Shown here piece by piece: positions 7,859 through 16,479 of a stretch of DNA of 64,000 nucleotides. The stretch spans positions 1 to 64,000 of the forward strand of contig NZ_FNCH01000006.1 of assembly GCF_900100705.1 (NCBI RefSeq), in the 5' to 3' direction. Numbering within the stretch: the first letter of the stretch is position 1; every line of letters starts with the position of its first letter. The DNA is from Pedobacter terrae (GTDB lineage: Bacteria; Bacteroidota; Bacteroidia; Sphingobacteriales; Sphingobacteriaceae). The translations under genes were made by a program, and so were the position numbers. The notes below the pieces were generated by a model that was not told where the DNA came from, ran no database searches, and saw nothing but the letters and a program-made list of their open reading frames with translations.

Positions 7859-10276
7859 ATGATGAACCGCTTATTTAAATCTGCTCTTTTTATTTTGCTT
7901 ATTTTTAGCCTTCAAAGCGCTATTGCTCAAAACATTAAAATCTCAGGAACTGTTACCGATAAAAGTAATAAAGCACTTGATTATGCTTCAGTTGCTTTAG
8001 TCCACCTACCCGATTCGGCTTCAGTTGCCTTACAGGTTACCAATCAACAGGGAATTTATGAGTTTGCCAACGTTAAACCTGGCCAATACCTCGTTAAGGC
8101 ATTAATGATGGGTTACGGTAAAAATCAATCTGCACCATTTGAAGGAAAAGATATGCCTATTAAAGTTCCATCAATCATACTGACAGACCGGTCCCAAAAT
8201 CTGAAAGATGTAAACATTATATCAAAAATGCCGGTAATTGATCAAAAAGCAGACCGGGTGATTGTAAACGTAGAACAGATGAATACCGCAGGTGATAATG
8301 CATTGGAAGTAATCAGCAGGTCGCCAGGTGTAAAACTCGACAAGGACGATAACATTGTTCTGAAAGGTAAAAAAGGAATCAATGTAATGATTGATGGTAA
8401 GATCAGTTACATGACGGGCCTGGAATTAACCACTTACCTAAAATCGCTGCCCGGATCTGTATTAAGTAAAATAGAACTGATTTCTAATCCTCCATCTTCT
8501 TTCGATGCCGCAGGTACGGCAGGGATCATCAACATTAAACTGAAAAGAAATAAAATGCAGGGATTTAACGGAAATATGAATCTGGGTGGTGGCTATGGCC
8601 GTTATGCAAAAGTTTACGCAGGCACCAACCTGAATTACAATATCGGCAAGGTAAGCACTTATGTACGCTTAGACGCCGGACATTTTAACTCATACAACAG
8701 GTTAACGTTAAATAGAACCATTGGCGATGAACAATATAACCAGCTTAATTTCTGGCACCCGATAACCAACAGCTTAAATTATTCTACCGGCGGCGATTAT
8801 TTTATCAACGAGAAACATACATTAGGCATAATGGTAAAAGGCTTTACTGCTCCTGAAGAGACAAAAGTAAACAGCAGTTCGGTGAATTATAATGCGGCCG
8901 GTATGAAAATGGGCGGAACATCCATGTTCAATCCACAAAGCAATACTGAAAAAAACCAGGCCTTTAACCTAAACTACCGTTTTAAAACGGATACACTAGG
9001 AGGAGAACTGGGTTTTGATGCCGATTATGTGCAATACGATAATAGTAAAAACGAAACTTTCAACAATAATTACCTGGATGCAAACGACCAGTTGATTGGC
9101 AATCCTATCGATTTACGCAATAAAGGCATGGGCAACGTTTCTATCTACTCCATCAAGGCTGATTATAGCTTAAATTTTTCAAAAACACTCAAAATGGAAA
9201 CCGGTTGGAAAAGCAGCTGGGTAAAATCGCAGAGCGATGTCCGTTTCGACTCGTTAAAAACAGCAGGATGGATTAACGATCCCGGTAGAACCAATGCTTT
9301 TTTATACAACGAAAATATTAATGCAGGCTATCTTTCACTCGATCAAAGTTTTAAAAATATACAGATCAAAGCAGGTTTACGCGCAGAACAAACTTTAGGT
9401 AATGGCAGCTCATCAGGCACCAATACCTTAATCGACCGAAAATACTGGAAGCTCTTTCCCACGCTTTTTGTTTCCTTAAAACTCGACTCGAACAACCTCA
9501 TCACAGCCGCCTACCGTAAGAGTATCAACAGGCCATCATATAGTAGCTTAAATCCATTTACCTTTTATTCCGATCCATATACTGCCCTGCAAGGAAATCC
9601 GCTACTACAGCCATCATATGCCAATAGTTTCGAATTTAATTACTCGATTAAAAACTTCAGGGTGCTTACTTTAAGTTATTCGGTTAACAATGGTTCGATA
9701 TCGGAAGTGGTTTATCAGAACAATAGTACAAAAGAAAGTATCTCCAGACCAGAAAACCTGAACCGCACGACAAACTTTTACATGGCCACAGGGAGTCCTT
9801 TTAATGTAACCAAATGGTGGAACAACAGTACCGAAGTTTCTGCGGGATTTAACCGTACCGAATCAGCCGTACAGGGAAATGGGTACAATGCTTTCTCCTG
9901 GAACTGGTCTGTAATAACAGATAATACCATTACCTTACCAAAAAACTATAGCTTATCGGCTTATGCTTTTTACGATTCACCTTCTGTTTCCGGCCTTTTC
10001 CGAAGCTTAGGAAGTTATCAACTTAATATTGGCGCTAAAAAATCATTCTGGAACAAAAATGCCACACTGGCACTAAAAGTAAACGATATTTTTAATACGA
10101 GTAAATTTAGGGCCAACCTGGAGTACAATAACATTAAAACCTATTGGCAAAACGAATGGGAAAGCCGCAGGATAAACTTAAGTTTCACCTATAAATTCGG
10201 GAACATGAAAATCAAAACTGCCCGTAAAAGACAAACCGGAACAAGCGATGAAGAAAACAGGGTAGGCAAAAATTAA
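7859..10276 (+). CDS. outer-membrane beta-barrel receptor (TonB-dependent receptor-like)
   Basis: The 805-residue outer-membrane protein starts with a signal peptide (about 1-24, ending AIAQ). A CarboxypepD_reg-like beta-sandwich (about 26-105) and a plug-like domain (about 125-230, containing ISNPPSSFDAAGTAGIINI) follow. The rest is a long barrel of the OMP_b-brl_3 type with many aromatic strands. A basic C-terminal tail extends past the last strand. No SusD partner follows, so it is not a standard SusCD pair. A second ATG at 7862 is equally possible as the start. The upstream direct repeats and the divergent LytTR pair suggest two-component control. The ligand is unknown. Confidence 0.88.
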   Translation: MMNRLFKSALFILLIFSLQSAIAQNIKISGTVTDKSNKALDYASVALVHLPDSASVALQVTNQQGIYEFANVKPGQYLVKALMMGYGKNQSAPFEGKDMPIKVPSIILTDRSQNLKDVNIISKMPVIDQKADRVIVNVEQMNTAGDNALEVISRSPGVKLDKDDNIVLKGKKGINVMIDGKISYMTGLELTTYLKSLPGSVLSKIELISNPPSSFDAAGTAGIINIKLKRNKMQGFNGNMNLGGGYGRYAKVYAGTNLNYNIGKVSTYVRLDAGHFNSYNRLTLNRTIGDEQYNQLNFWHPITNSLNYSTGGDYFINEKHTLGIMVKGFTAPEETKVNSSSVNYNAAGMKMGGTSMFNPQSNTEKNQAFNLNYRFKTDTLGGELGFDADYVQYDNSKNETFNNNYLDANDQLIGNPIDLRNKGMGNVSIYSIKADYSLNFSKTLKMETGWKSSWVKSQSDVRFDSLKTAGWINDPGRTNAFLYNENINAGYLSLDQSFKNIQIKAGLRAEQTLGNGSSSGTNTLIDRKYWKLFPTLFVSLKLDSNNLITAAYRKSINRPSYSSLNPFTFYSDPYTALQGNPLLQPSYANSFEFNYSIKNFRVLTLSYSVNNGSISEVVYQNNSTKESISRPENLNRTTNFYMATGSPFNVTKWWNNSTEVSAGFNRTESAVQGNGYNAFSWNWSVITDNTITLPKNYSLSAYAFYDSPSVSGLFRSLGSYQLNIGAKKSFWNKNATLALKVNDIFNTSKFRANLEYNNIKTYWQNEWESRRINLSFTYKFGNMKIKTARKRQTGTSDEENRVGKN

Positions 10277-10289
10277 GAACGATAGTTAA

Positions 10290-10334
10290 ATAAAAAATCG
10301 GTTAACTGAACTGGTGTTATACAGTTAACCGATT
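10290..10334 (-). terminator. perfect 13-bp hairpin, terminator between convergent genes
   Basis: AATCGGTTAACTG (296-308 of the 10-kb block, i.e. 10296-10308) pairs perfectly with CAGTTAACCGATT (10322-10334). On the minus strand a T-rich tract follows directly, so it should end the GNAT transcript. It may also act on the receptor mRNA from the other side. Confidence 0.75.
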
Positions 10335-10358
10335 AATCCGTTTCAATAATTAAACCAG

Positions 10359-10841
10359 CTACAAAACCAATAACATCCAAATATTACAGGCATAATGGCC
10401 GGAGTTGCCCAGCGGACCTGCGAGTTTTTTAAACCCAGCCTTTTCGTACATGGTAATGGCTTTGGCAAGTTCCGGAAAAGACTCCAGGTAAATTTCATTA
10501 TAACCATATTGCTGTGCAGATGTTATGCTTTTTTCCATCAGCATTCTGCCAATACCTTTACCGCGAGAGGCTGGAAGGGCATAAAATTTAACGAGCTCGA
10601 CACAACCGTCCGGCAAGCCATCTGTCGGGTAAATACCGCAGCCACCAATAATAACCCCATCCTCTTCGGCCAGCCAATAAGCCGATTTAGGGTGTTCGAA
10701 AAGTGTCGACAAATCGTCGGTTGTCGGATCGGTATAAACAGTACCTGGCTTGTCTACTTTAAATTCTTTTAAAACCGATCGGATCATGGAAGCAGTAGCA
10801 ATATTATCTGCTGGAGTGATCTTCCTAAGGGTTATGGCCAT
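10359..10841 (-). CDS. GNAT-family N-acetyltransferase
   Basis: The 160-residue protein has the GCN5-related acetyltransferase fold. The acetyl-CoA pyrophosphate-binding loop ASRGKGIGRML (residues 91-101) matches R/Q-x-x-G-x-G/A, and a C-terminal MYEKAGF segment is typical of small GNATs that acetylate amino groups. No substrate can be inferred. It is convergent with the receptor gene and divergent from the acidic small protein at 10946. Confidence 0.9.
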   Translation of the reverse strand: MAITLRKITPADNIATASMIRSVLKEFKVDKPGTVYTDPTTDDLSTLFEHPKSAYWLAEEDGVIIGGCGIYPTDGLPDGCVELVKFYALPASRGKGIGRMLMEKSITSAQQYGYNEIYLESFPELAKAITMYEKAGFKKLAGPLGNSGHYACNIWMLLVL

Positions 10842-10945
10842 ATCTAATAATTTTATGTAAAATTAAAAAACGACCTATTGTTTTAAAATAAAAGCAAACA
10901 AAATACAATCGAATTCCATTATAAATATTAAAATAGATTTACACC

Positions 10946-11230
10946 ATGGAAAACGAAGAAAACAAAAAAGACACAATACAGGGCAACGATCATCCAAAAC
11001 CAACAGATAATGTACAGCTGGAAATAGAAACTGTAACGCCATCAACAGAAAAGGAAACAGCTCAACCAAGTGAATCTGCTCAAAAAACAGGAGAAGCTGA
11101 AGATCAGGAAAAAGCAAAATCTGATGACCAAGTTGAAAAAGCAGATACGACGGAAAAACCAGCTGAAGAAAGTAAAACTGACGCTGATGATGAGCGTGAT
11201 GATATTGAAACCGCTACACCTAGCGCCTAA
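10946..11230 (+). CDS. small acidic, intrinsically disordered protein of unknown function
   Basis: The 94-residue product is almost entirely E, K, D, T, S, P, A and Q, with no hydrophobic core, no cysteine and no predicted membrane segment. It should be disordered and strongly acidic. It resembles no family I recognise. The ATG at 10946 is well placed after an AT-rich region, and the lipoprotein gene follows 55 bp later on the same strand. Codon use looks normal, which argues for a real gene, but low-complexity ORFs can be spurious. Confidence 0.6.
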   Translation: MENEENKKDTIQGNDHPKPTDNVQLEIETVTPSTEKETAQPSESAQKTGEAEDQEKAKSDDQVEKADTTEKPAEESKTDADDERDDIETATPSA

Positions 11231-11285
11231 GTTAATTTTGGTTAAACGCATATTGCAGCTGAAATAGTTTTAGTATTTTGGCGTT

Positions 11286-11897
11286 ATGAATGATATGAAA
11301 AAGAAACTATTGCTTTTCCTATTTACCATAAGCATTTTTGGCTGTGGGATAAACAGGCAGGCACAGCAGATAAAAGCCCTGGAAGACTGCAACTACAAGA
11401 TTACCGGAGTAAAACAAGTATCGATTGCAGGTACTGATGTTAAAACATTAATGGATCAGCAAAGCTTTAGTTTAACCAGCTTACCTGGGGTGGCATTAGG
11501 CTTATTAAGAAAAGATATTCCTTTAAGAGCAAACCTGAATTTAGAAATAACCAATCCATCTAGTAGTTTAGCAGCTATAAACCAGTTTGAATATAAAATA
11601 TTGGTTAATAATACTGATCTGGCAGAAGGCATTGTTAATCAGAATGTGAGCATTGCCCAAGGTCAAACCGTCACTGTTCCGGTACAGTTGGTGAGCAATA
11701 TCTATGGTTTGATATCTAATGGAAATGTTTTTAACGATATTATTAAGGCTGCAAAAAAAGGGTCATCATCAAAAGATGAAAAATTAGGTTTATTAACCAT
11801 TAAAATAAGACCAACCTTTATGCTGGGCAGTACACCTGTTAAATATCCGGGGTACATTACCATCAATAAAGACATCAGCAGTAAAATACTATTGTAA
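11286..11897 (+). CDS. LEA type 2 (WHy-like) domain lipoprotein
   Basis: The 203-residue secreted protein has a lipoprotein signal peptide ending in FGCG, so Cys near residue 20 would be lipidated. The mature part contains a beta-rich domain of the LEA14/WHy type, with alternating hydrophobic strands such as LNLEITNPSSSLAAINQFEY. In bacteria such domains occur in small envelope lipoproteins of unclear role. A second ATG at 11295 gives a shorter and equally credible signal peptide. A strong bidirectional terminator follows 20 bp after the stop. Confidence 0.72.
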   Translation: MNDMKKKLLLFLFTISIFGCGINRQAQQIKALEDCNYKITGVKQVSIAGTDVKTLMDQQSFSLTSLPGVALGLLRKDIPLRANLNLEITNPSSSLAAINQFEYKILVNNTDLAEGIVNQNVSIAQGQTVTVPVQLVSNIYGLISNGNVFNDIIKAAKKGSSSKDEKLGLLTIKIRPTFMLGSTPVKYPGYITINKDISSKILL

Positions 11898-11913
11898 ATA
11901 CGATCTTAAACAA

Positions 11914-11954
11914 AAAATGCCCGCTAACTAAAGATGTTAAGCGGGCATTTTTAT
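11914..11954. terminator. bidirectional rho-independent terminator
   Basis: AATGCCCGCTAAC pairs with GTTAAGCGGGCATT (one bulge). The stem is flanked by A-runs on the left and T-runs on the right. It lies between the convergent LEA lipoprotein and S41 protease genes and should serve both. Confidence 0.88.
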
Positions 11955-11964
11955 TTGCACTTTG

Positions 11965-13563
11965 TTAAAATTTCTTATGAGGTGTCATAACCATCCCCTT
12001 AAAGCCATTTAGATCCAACTTTTGGTCCAGCTCCCTTAATTGAGCTATCGATAATTTTGGTACTGCTGTGGTTGTAGCGCTTAAACTAGACGTTTTTTTC
12101 GCTGTAGTTACAAAATTACCATTCTTAGCATACGTTAATGCGTAATTCAACAAGGTCTCGGTTTCATCACCCCATGCTTTGCTTAAATCTTCCGGCGATT
12201 CTTTATCAACGGTAAGGCCAGAATAATAGCTACCAACACCAAGTTTATTTTTGGTTTCAAATTCTGGAATATACATGTCCACCTTATCTATTCTGATCGG
12301 AAAGAAACCTACAGGTTTACCGTACGTTGTTCTCCCAATTAGCTTTACATCCATTACCGGTTTTAAGCTATTAATTGTGAGCTCGCTCGCAGATGCAGTA
12401 GACCCCGTTACGATAAAATAAACCCTGTTTAATGTTAAACCGCCAGTTTTTGCAAACTTCTCTACATTATCGGCTGCTGTAGACGAATAATTTAAATCTG
12501 CATAAGTAGCATACTTTCCGTTTACACCTGTAGTAAAGGTTTGCAATTTACCTGCATCATCTAATAGCGGTTGGTGTGCCAAAACAGAGATTTTTCGCTG
12601 AGCAGTAGTAATGGTTTGCAGGTAGTTATTGTAATAAGAGGTAAACATCGTATTACCGTTTTCACCGGCGGGGACCATCAGATTGATCATTTCGATAGCT
12701 GTTGAAACATAGCCCCCACCATTATAGCGTAAATCAACAACCACTTCGCTCACACCCTGCGTTGCAAAATTAGAAAAAACTGCACTTATTGCTGAAGAAG
12801 CATTATTGGTAAAACTATTAAATACAATATAACCTACTTTCTTGGTGCCAGCTGTGTAAACGTTTGTAAACAAGATCGGATTAACCGTATATGTACCGCT
12901 TGAAATAACAGCTGATTTCGGGTTACCAGCAATATCATTAAAAGCTAAGGTAACCGTCGCGTTTGTGCCAAAAATAGCGTTATTTAAAAAATTAACCGCA
13001 CCAGGATAGGTCAGATCGGTTCTTCCATTCACACTGGTGATCCTACAGCCACGGGTTAAACCCTGCGATGCTGCCGGCGAGTTTGGATAAACATATTTCA
13101 CCATCAGGTCTGTGGTACTATTGTAATTGTACTGAACAGAAAAACCGTAATCATTTGCCGAACCGTTTACATCTGCTTTAAGCGACCCTGTTTTTCCTGT
13201 AGTAGCTGCAGTATAGTCGAAAAACGAATATTTAGGTTCACCAGAATTACTTACATATTCATATGGCTTTCCTGTTGTAGGATCTAAGGAATATTGTGTC
13301 ATGGCATAAAGTTCAGCTTCATTCGAACTAAATCTTCGTGGATTAAACACGTCATACGCTGGCAGCGAAGTATTCCAATAATAAAGTTCCTTGCCGTATA
13401 AAAAAATAGAATCTTTAGTCAATTCATCCCGCGTTCCGCTAGGTGTTGTCACAACAGGTGGAGTTTCGGTCTCCGGTACTGTACTGCTCTTTTTACAGCC
13501 GTTAATTGCTCCGAAGCTTAAAAAACCTAGTATTACCAGGTAAAAGAATTTCTTATTTCTCAT
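11965..13563 (-). CDS. S41-family C-terminal-processing-like peptidase, lipoprotein
   Basis: I place the start at the ATG 13561-13563 rather than a TTG 42 bp upstream, because it gives a clean lipoprotein signal (MRNKKFFYLVILGF..INGCKK). The mature protein, about 510 residues, has a PDZ-like region (SPAASQGLTRGCRITSVNGR). An S41 peptidase domain with VVVDLRYNGGG follows, and then the catalytic serine motif STASASE. The lysine motif TTYGKPVG supplies the Ser-Lys dyad. It should be an outer- or periplasmic-membrane-anchored protease. The substrate is unknown. It stands alone, convergent with the LEA lipoprotein. Confidence 0.9.
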   Translation of the reverse strand: MRNKKFFYLVILGFLSFGAINGCKKSSTVPETETPPVVTTPSGTRDELTKDSIFLYGKELYYWNTSLPAYDVFNPRRFSSNEAELYAMTQYSLDPTTGKPYEYVSNSGEPKYSFFDYTAATTGKTGSLKADVNGSANDYGFSVQYNYNSTTDLMVKYVYPNSPAASQGLTRGCRITSVNGRTDLTYPGAVNFLNNAIFGTNATVTLAFNDIAGNPKSAVISSGTYTVNPILFTNVYTAGTKKVGYIVFNSFTNNASSAISAVFSNFATQGVSEVVVDLRYNGGGYVSTAIEMINLMVPAGENGNTMFTSYYNNYLQTITTAQRKISVLAHQPLLDDAGKLQTFTTGVNGKYATYADLNYSSTAADNVEKFAKTGGLTLNRVYFIVTGSTASASELTINSLKPVMDVKLIGRTTYGKPVGFFPIRIDKVDMYIPEFETKNKLGVGSYYSGLTVDKESPEDLSKAWGDETETLLNYALTYAKNGNFVTTAKKTSSLSATTTAVPKLSIAQLRELDQKLDLNGFKGMVMTPHKKF

Positions 13564-13924
13564 AGAGATTATTGTAGTATAATGTTCAATATACGTATTA
13601 GGCAATGTTAAGGTTGTTCACAATAAAGTTTTATCTATCCAAAAACTTCATTCCTTTCAAAATATTGTATGTTTATTCCTGCATAATGAAGTACGTAAAT
13701 CTACCGATTAAATTCTTGTCACTGTAATATTTATTAAATTTCAAGAGATATTTTAAAAAGTGTTCAGGTATTAACCGCTATGCCCCCATAAATTGTCGCC
13801 TTTACACCGCTTCAGTCAATCAGATCATTTGCATATTTGTTAGAGTAAATTAATAATCAAAATATTAAAATGTAAGTCTTAATTCAGTTTTAGTAAAAAC
13901 CAATGACAACCTAAATTATACCTT
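13564..13924. other. 361-bp divergent intergenic region
   Basis: The gap separates the divergent S41 peptidase and SRPBCC genes and should hold both promoters. CATATTTG, one mismatch from a -7 box, lies near 13830, but no clear TTTG-N19-TAnnTTTG pair is visible. There is no ORF. Confidence 0.4.
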
Positions 13925-14350
13925 ATGGAAAAAATTAAATTTAAAACCACCATCAACGCCACAAAAGAGAAAGTTTGGGAAGTACTCTTTGGTGTAGAAA
14001 CTTACCCCAAATGGACTGCTGTGTTTGCTGAAGGATCGCAGGTAGAAACCGACTGGAAAAAAGGAAGCAGGGCAATTTTTGGTGATGGCAAAGGAAATGG
14101 TATGCTTGCGGTAATCCATGAAAATATACCCCATCAATATCTGTCCATTAAACACATCGGCGAAATAAAAGATGGGAAAGAAACGTTGCACAACTGGGGC
14201 GAATCTTTCGAAAACTACACCTTGAACGAGAAAGACAGCATAACCGAGCTACTGATCGATATGGACATCGTTAAAGAATGGGTCGAATACTTTCAGGAAA
14301 CATGGCCAAAAGCCTTAGCTAAAGTGAAAGAGATAGCCGAAAAAGGATGA
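13925..14350 (+). CDS. SRPBCC-domain (AHSA1/START-like) protein
   Basis: The 141-residue protein has the SRPBCC ligand-binding fold. It starts with a strand and INATKEKVWEVLFGVETYPKW, a typical AHSA1-family N-terminus. A WGESFENYTL strand and a C-terminal helix ending WPKALAKVKEIAEKG follow. The family binds hydrophobic ligands in a deep pocket, and no catalytic motif is known for this subgroup. It is single, followed by two tRNA genes on the opposite strand. Confidence 0.82.
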   Translation: MEKIKFKTTINATKEKVWEVLFGVETYPKWTAVFAEGSQVETDWKKGSRAIFGDGKGNGMLAVIHENIPHQYLSIKHIGEIKDGKETLHNWGESFENYTLNEKDSITELLIDMDIVKEWVEYFQETWPKALAKVKEIAEKG

Positions 14351-14398
14351 ACAACTCAAAATAATAAAAAAGATAAGACTAAAAAATCTCTTAAAAAC

Positions 14399-14430
14399 CA
14401 AAAAAGCCTTTCATTACTGAAAGGCTTTTA
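14399..14430 (-). terminator. terminator of first tRNA-Phe gene
   Basis: AAAAGCCTTTCA and TGAAAGGCTTTT pair around a short loop, and a T-run follows on the minus strand just after the tRNA 3' end. Confidence 0.85.
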
Positions 14431-14434
14431 GAAG

Positions 14435-14507
14435 TGGTGCCACCTGGATTCGAACCAGGGACACAAGGATTTTCAGTCCTTTGCTCTACCGACTGAGCTA
14501 TGGCACC
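14435..14507 (-). tRNA. tRNA-Phe (anticodon GAA)
   Basis: This 73-nt cloverleaf has the acceptor stem GGTGCCA/TGGCACC, a D-arm with AGCTCAGTCGGTAGAGC and anticodon loop CTGAAAA giving GAA. The T-arm has GGTTCGAATCC and the discriminator base is A. The 3' CCA is not encoded. It is identical over its full length to the second copy at 14779-14851. Confidence 0.97.
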
Positions 14508-14521
14508 CCCTTTTGGGATTG

Positions 14522-14552
14522 CAAATGTAGTATTCTTTTTTCCAATTCCAAA
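14522..14552 (-). promoter_or_regulatory. promoter of first tRNA-Phe gene
   Basis: On the minus strand TTTG (14549-14552) is followed after 19 bp by TACATTTG (14522-14529), an exact match to the Bacteroidota -33/-7 consensus. The tRNA 5' end lies 15 bp downstream. Confidence 0.8.
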
Positions 14553-14743
14553 AAAGGATTTGAATTTATTTTAAAAAAATACAGAACAATTTAACCGAAT
14601 AACTTCATTTTTCTGACAATCAATAAGATGCCATCCAAAAAAATTTTTTATTTATTCTACCAATTTTATGAATCAATGTAACCCAACGGGTTTTAGCGAT
14701 CAGATCAATTAATCTCCGAAATAATAGACAAAGTATAGAAACC

Positions 14744-14774
14744 AAAAAAGCCTTTCATTGCTGAAAGGCTTTTG
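14744..14774 (-). terminator. terminator of second tRNA-Phe gene
   Basis: The hairpin AAAAGCCTTTCA..TGAAAGGCTTTT is the same as the one after the first copy, with only loop/edge changes, and lies directly after the tRNA on the minus strand. Confidence 0.85.
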
Positions 14775-14778
14775 GAAG

Positions 14779-14851
14779 TGGTGCCACCTGGATTCGAACC
14801 AGGGACACAAGGATTTTCAGTCCTTTGCTCTACCGACTGAGCTATGGCACC
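14779..14851 (-). tRNA. tRNA-Phe (anticodon GAA), second copy
   Basis: Its 73 nt are identical to the copy at 14435-14507. It lies 344 bp away in the same orientation with near-identical promoter and terminator, so the unit arose by tandem duplication. CCA is not encoded. Confidence 0.97.
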
Positions 14852-14866
14852 ATCCGTTTGGGATTG

Positions 14867-14896
14867 CAAATGTAGTGTTCTTTTTTCAAAAGCAAA
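14867..14896 (-). promoter_or_regulatory. promoter of second tRNA-Phe gene
   Basis: On the minus strand TTTG (14893-14896) is followed after 18 bp by TACATTTG (14867-14874), matching the Bacteroidota consensus and the promoter of the first copy. Upstream sequence beyond the -7 region differs between the copies. Confidence 0.75.
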
Positions 14897-15079
14897 ACTT
14901 TTTTTCGATTATTTCATTGTAACACTGATTATCAATTAATTAATTTTTAATTTTTCAAAAAGCAGGCCTTAATCGTTTTTTAGAATGAATACAAACAAAT
15001 ATTTTTTATTATTTTTTTATGCATGCATAGTAATTTATTTAGATTAATATCCTATTTTAGCATGACAATCTAATATTGC

Positions 15080-16375
15080 ATGGTAGCACAGATCCTTTTT
15101 CTAGTACTTACACTTGCAGCAATTGCGCTGTTTACAGTTAACTTGCGTAAAATAATTCGCAATATCCGCTTAGGCAAACCGGTAAATCGACAAGATCAAC
15201 CGCAAAAAAGATTAATGACCATGATTCGGGTAGCTTTCGGGCAATCGAAAATGGTTGTTCGCCCTATCCCTGCCTTTCTCCACTTTTTTGTTTACATCGG
15301 CTTCGTCATTATCAACATCGAAGTTTTGGAAATCATGATTGATGGATTATTCGGCACCCACCGTATTTTTAACGGTTTAGGTGGTCTTTATAACTTTCTG
15401 ATCGGCTCTTTCGAAATCCTGGCCCTTACAGTTTGGGTTTCCTGTGCCATTTTTCTTGTCCGCAGAAACATCCTAAAACTTAAACGCTTTAGTGGTGTAG
15501 AGATGAAAAGCTGGCCAAAATCTGATGCCAACTATATCCTTATCACCGAGATTTTGTTAATGAGTGCTTTTTTGTTCATGAATGCAGCAGATGCAAAACT
15601 CCAGCTTTTGGGCGCCAGCCATTATGTTAATGCCGGTGCATTCCCTGTAAGCCAGTATTTAATCAACATCTTACCATCATCAGAAAGTGCGTTGGTTATT
15701 GTTGAACGCAGCTGCTGGTGGTTCCACATTATCGGTATTTTGGCTTTTTTAAATTACCTGCCTTATTCGAAACATTTCCATATTCTTTTTGCCTTTCCAA
15801 ACACCTACTTTTCCAATCTGGAGCCCAAAGGCGAATTTACCAATATGGCCTCGGTTACCAATGAGGTAAAAGCGATGCTCGATCCTTCGTTTGTTCCAGC
15901 TGAAACCGAACCGGGTAAATTTGGCGCCAAAGATGTAACCGATTTAAGCTGGGTAAACCTGATGAATGCTTATACCTGTACTGAATGTGGAAGATGTACG
16001 TCGGTATGCCCGGCAAATATTACAGGAAAACTTTTATCGCCGAGAAAAATTATGATGGATACCCGCGACCGGATTACCGAAGTGGGCCAGAATATTGATA
16101 AACATGGCGCAACGCATGAGGACGGGAAATCGTTATTGGACGATTACATCAGCAGAGAAGAGATCTGGGCCTGTACCAGCTGTAATGCCTGTGTAGAGGC
16201 TTGTCCGGTAAATATAGATCCATTACAGATTATTATGGAGTTACGTCGTTTTGCCGTGATGGAAGAATCGCAGGCACCGGGAAGTATTAATGCGATGCTG
16301 GGCAATATTGAAAATAACCAGGCACCATGGAAGTACTCTCCTGCTGATCGTTTTAACTGGGCACAAGAAAGTTAG
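15080..16375 (+). CDS. membrane-anchored 4Fe-4S dicluster oxidoreductase subunit (HdrC/GlcF-like)
   Basis: The 431-residue protein has an N-terminal membrane domain of about five hydrophobic helices with conserved histidines, resembling a di-haem cytochrome b-like anchor. A cytoplasmic ferredoxin domain carries two CxxCxxCxxxCP motifs: CTECGRCTSVCP near residue 300 and CTSCNACVEACP near 366. It should pass electrons between a quinone pool or haem and a soluble partner. The CCG-domain protein encoded 104 bp downstream is the expected partner, as in heterodisulfide reductase- and glycolate oxidase-related complexes. The natural donor is unknown. Confidence 0.85.
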   Translation: MVAQILFLVLTLAAIALFTVNLRKIIRNIRLGKPVNRQDQPQKRLMTMIRVAFGQSKMVVRPIPAFLHFFVYIGFVIINIEVLEIMIDGLFGTHRIFNGLGGLYNFLIGSFEILALTVWVSCAIFLVRRNILKLKRFSGVEMKSWPKSDANYILITEILLMSAFLFMNAADAKLQLLGASHYVNAGAFPVSQYLINILPSSESALVIVERSCWWFHIIGILAFLNYLPYSKHFHILFAFPNTYFSNLEPKGEFTNMASVTNEVKAMLDPSFVPAETEPGKFGAKDVTDLSWVNLMNAYTCTECGRCTSVCPANITGKLLSPRKIMMDTRDRITEVGQNIDKHGATHEDGKSLLDDYISREEIWACTSCNACVEACPVNIDPLQIIMELRRFAVMEESQAPGSINAMLGNIENNQAPWKYSPADRFNWAQES

Positions 16376-16410
16376 CATTTGGCAGTTTTCAGTTAACAGC
16401 TTTCAGTTGA
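16376..16410. repeat. degenerate CAGTTTTCAGTT repeat
   Basis: TTTGGCAGTTTTCAGTTAAC and the following CAGCTTTCAGTTGAAAAT belong to the same low-complexity phrase found at 32229-32300 and in 5220-5345. It lies between the two Fe-S genes. Confidence 0.5.
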
Positions 16411-16479
16411 AAATAAATTAAAATAATTACATGAAGTCTTGATACCGATACTTCATACTTGATACTAGATAATAGACAA

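Noticed and set aside
10395..10772. 125-codon ORF antisense to the GNAT gene
   Set aside because: The GNAT frame has clear family motifs; the antisense frame shows none.
11042..11251. ORFs opposite and out of frame with the acidic small gene (10875-11117, 11042-11251, 11070-11267)
   Set aside because: Cysteine/leucine-rich shadow translations of a low-complexity gene, with no supporting start context.
13564..13605. TTG start 42 bp upstream of the S41 peptidase ATG
   Set aside because: It would place 14 polar residues before a standard lipoprotein signal peptide.
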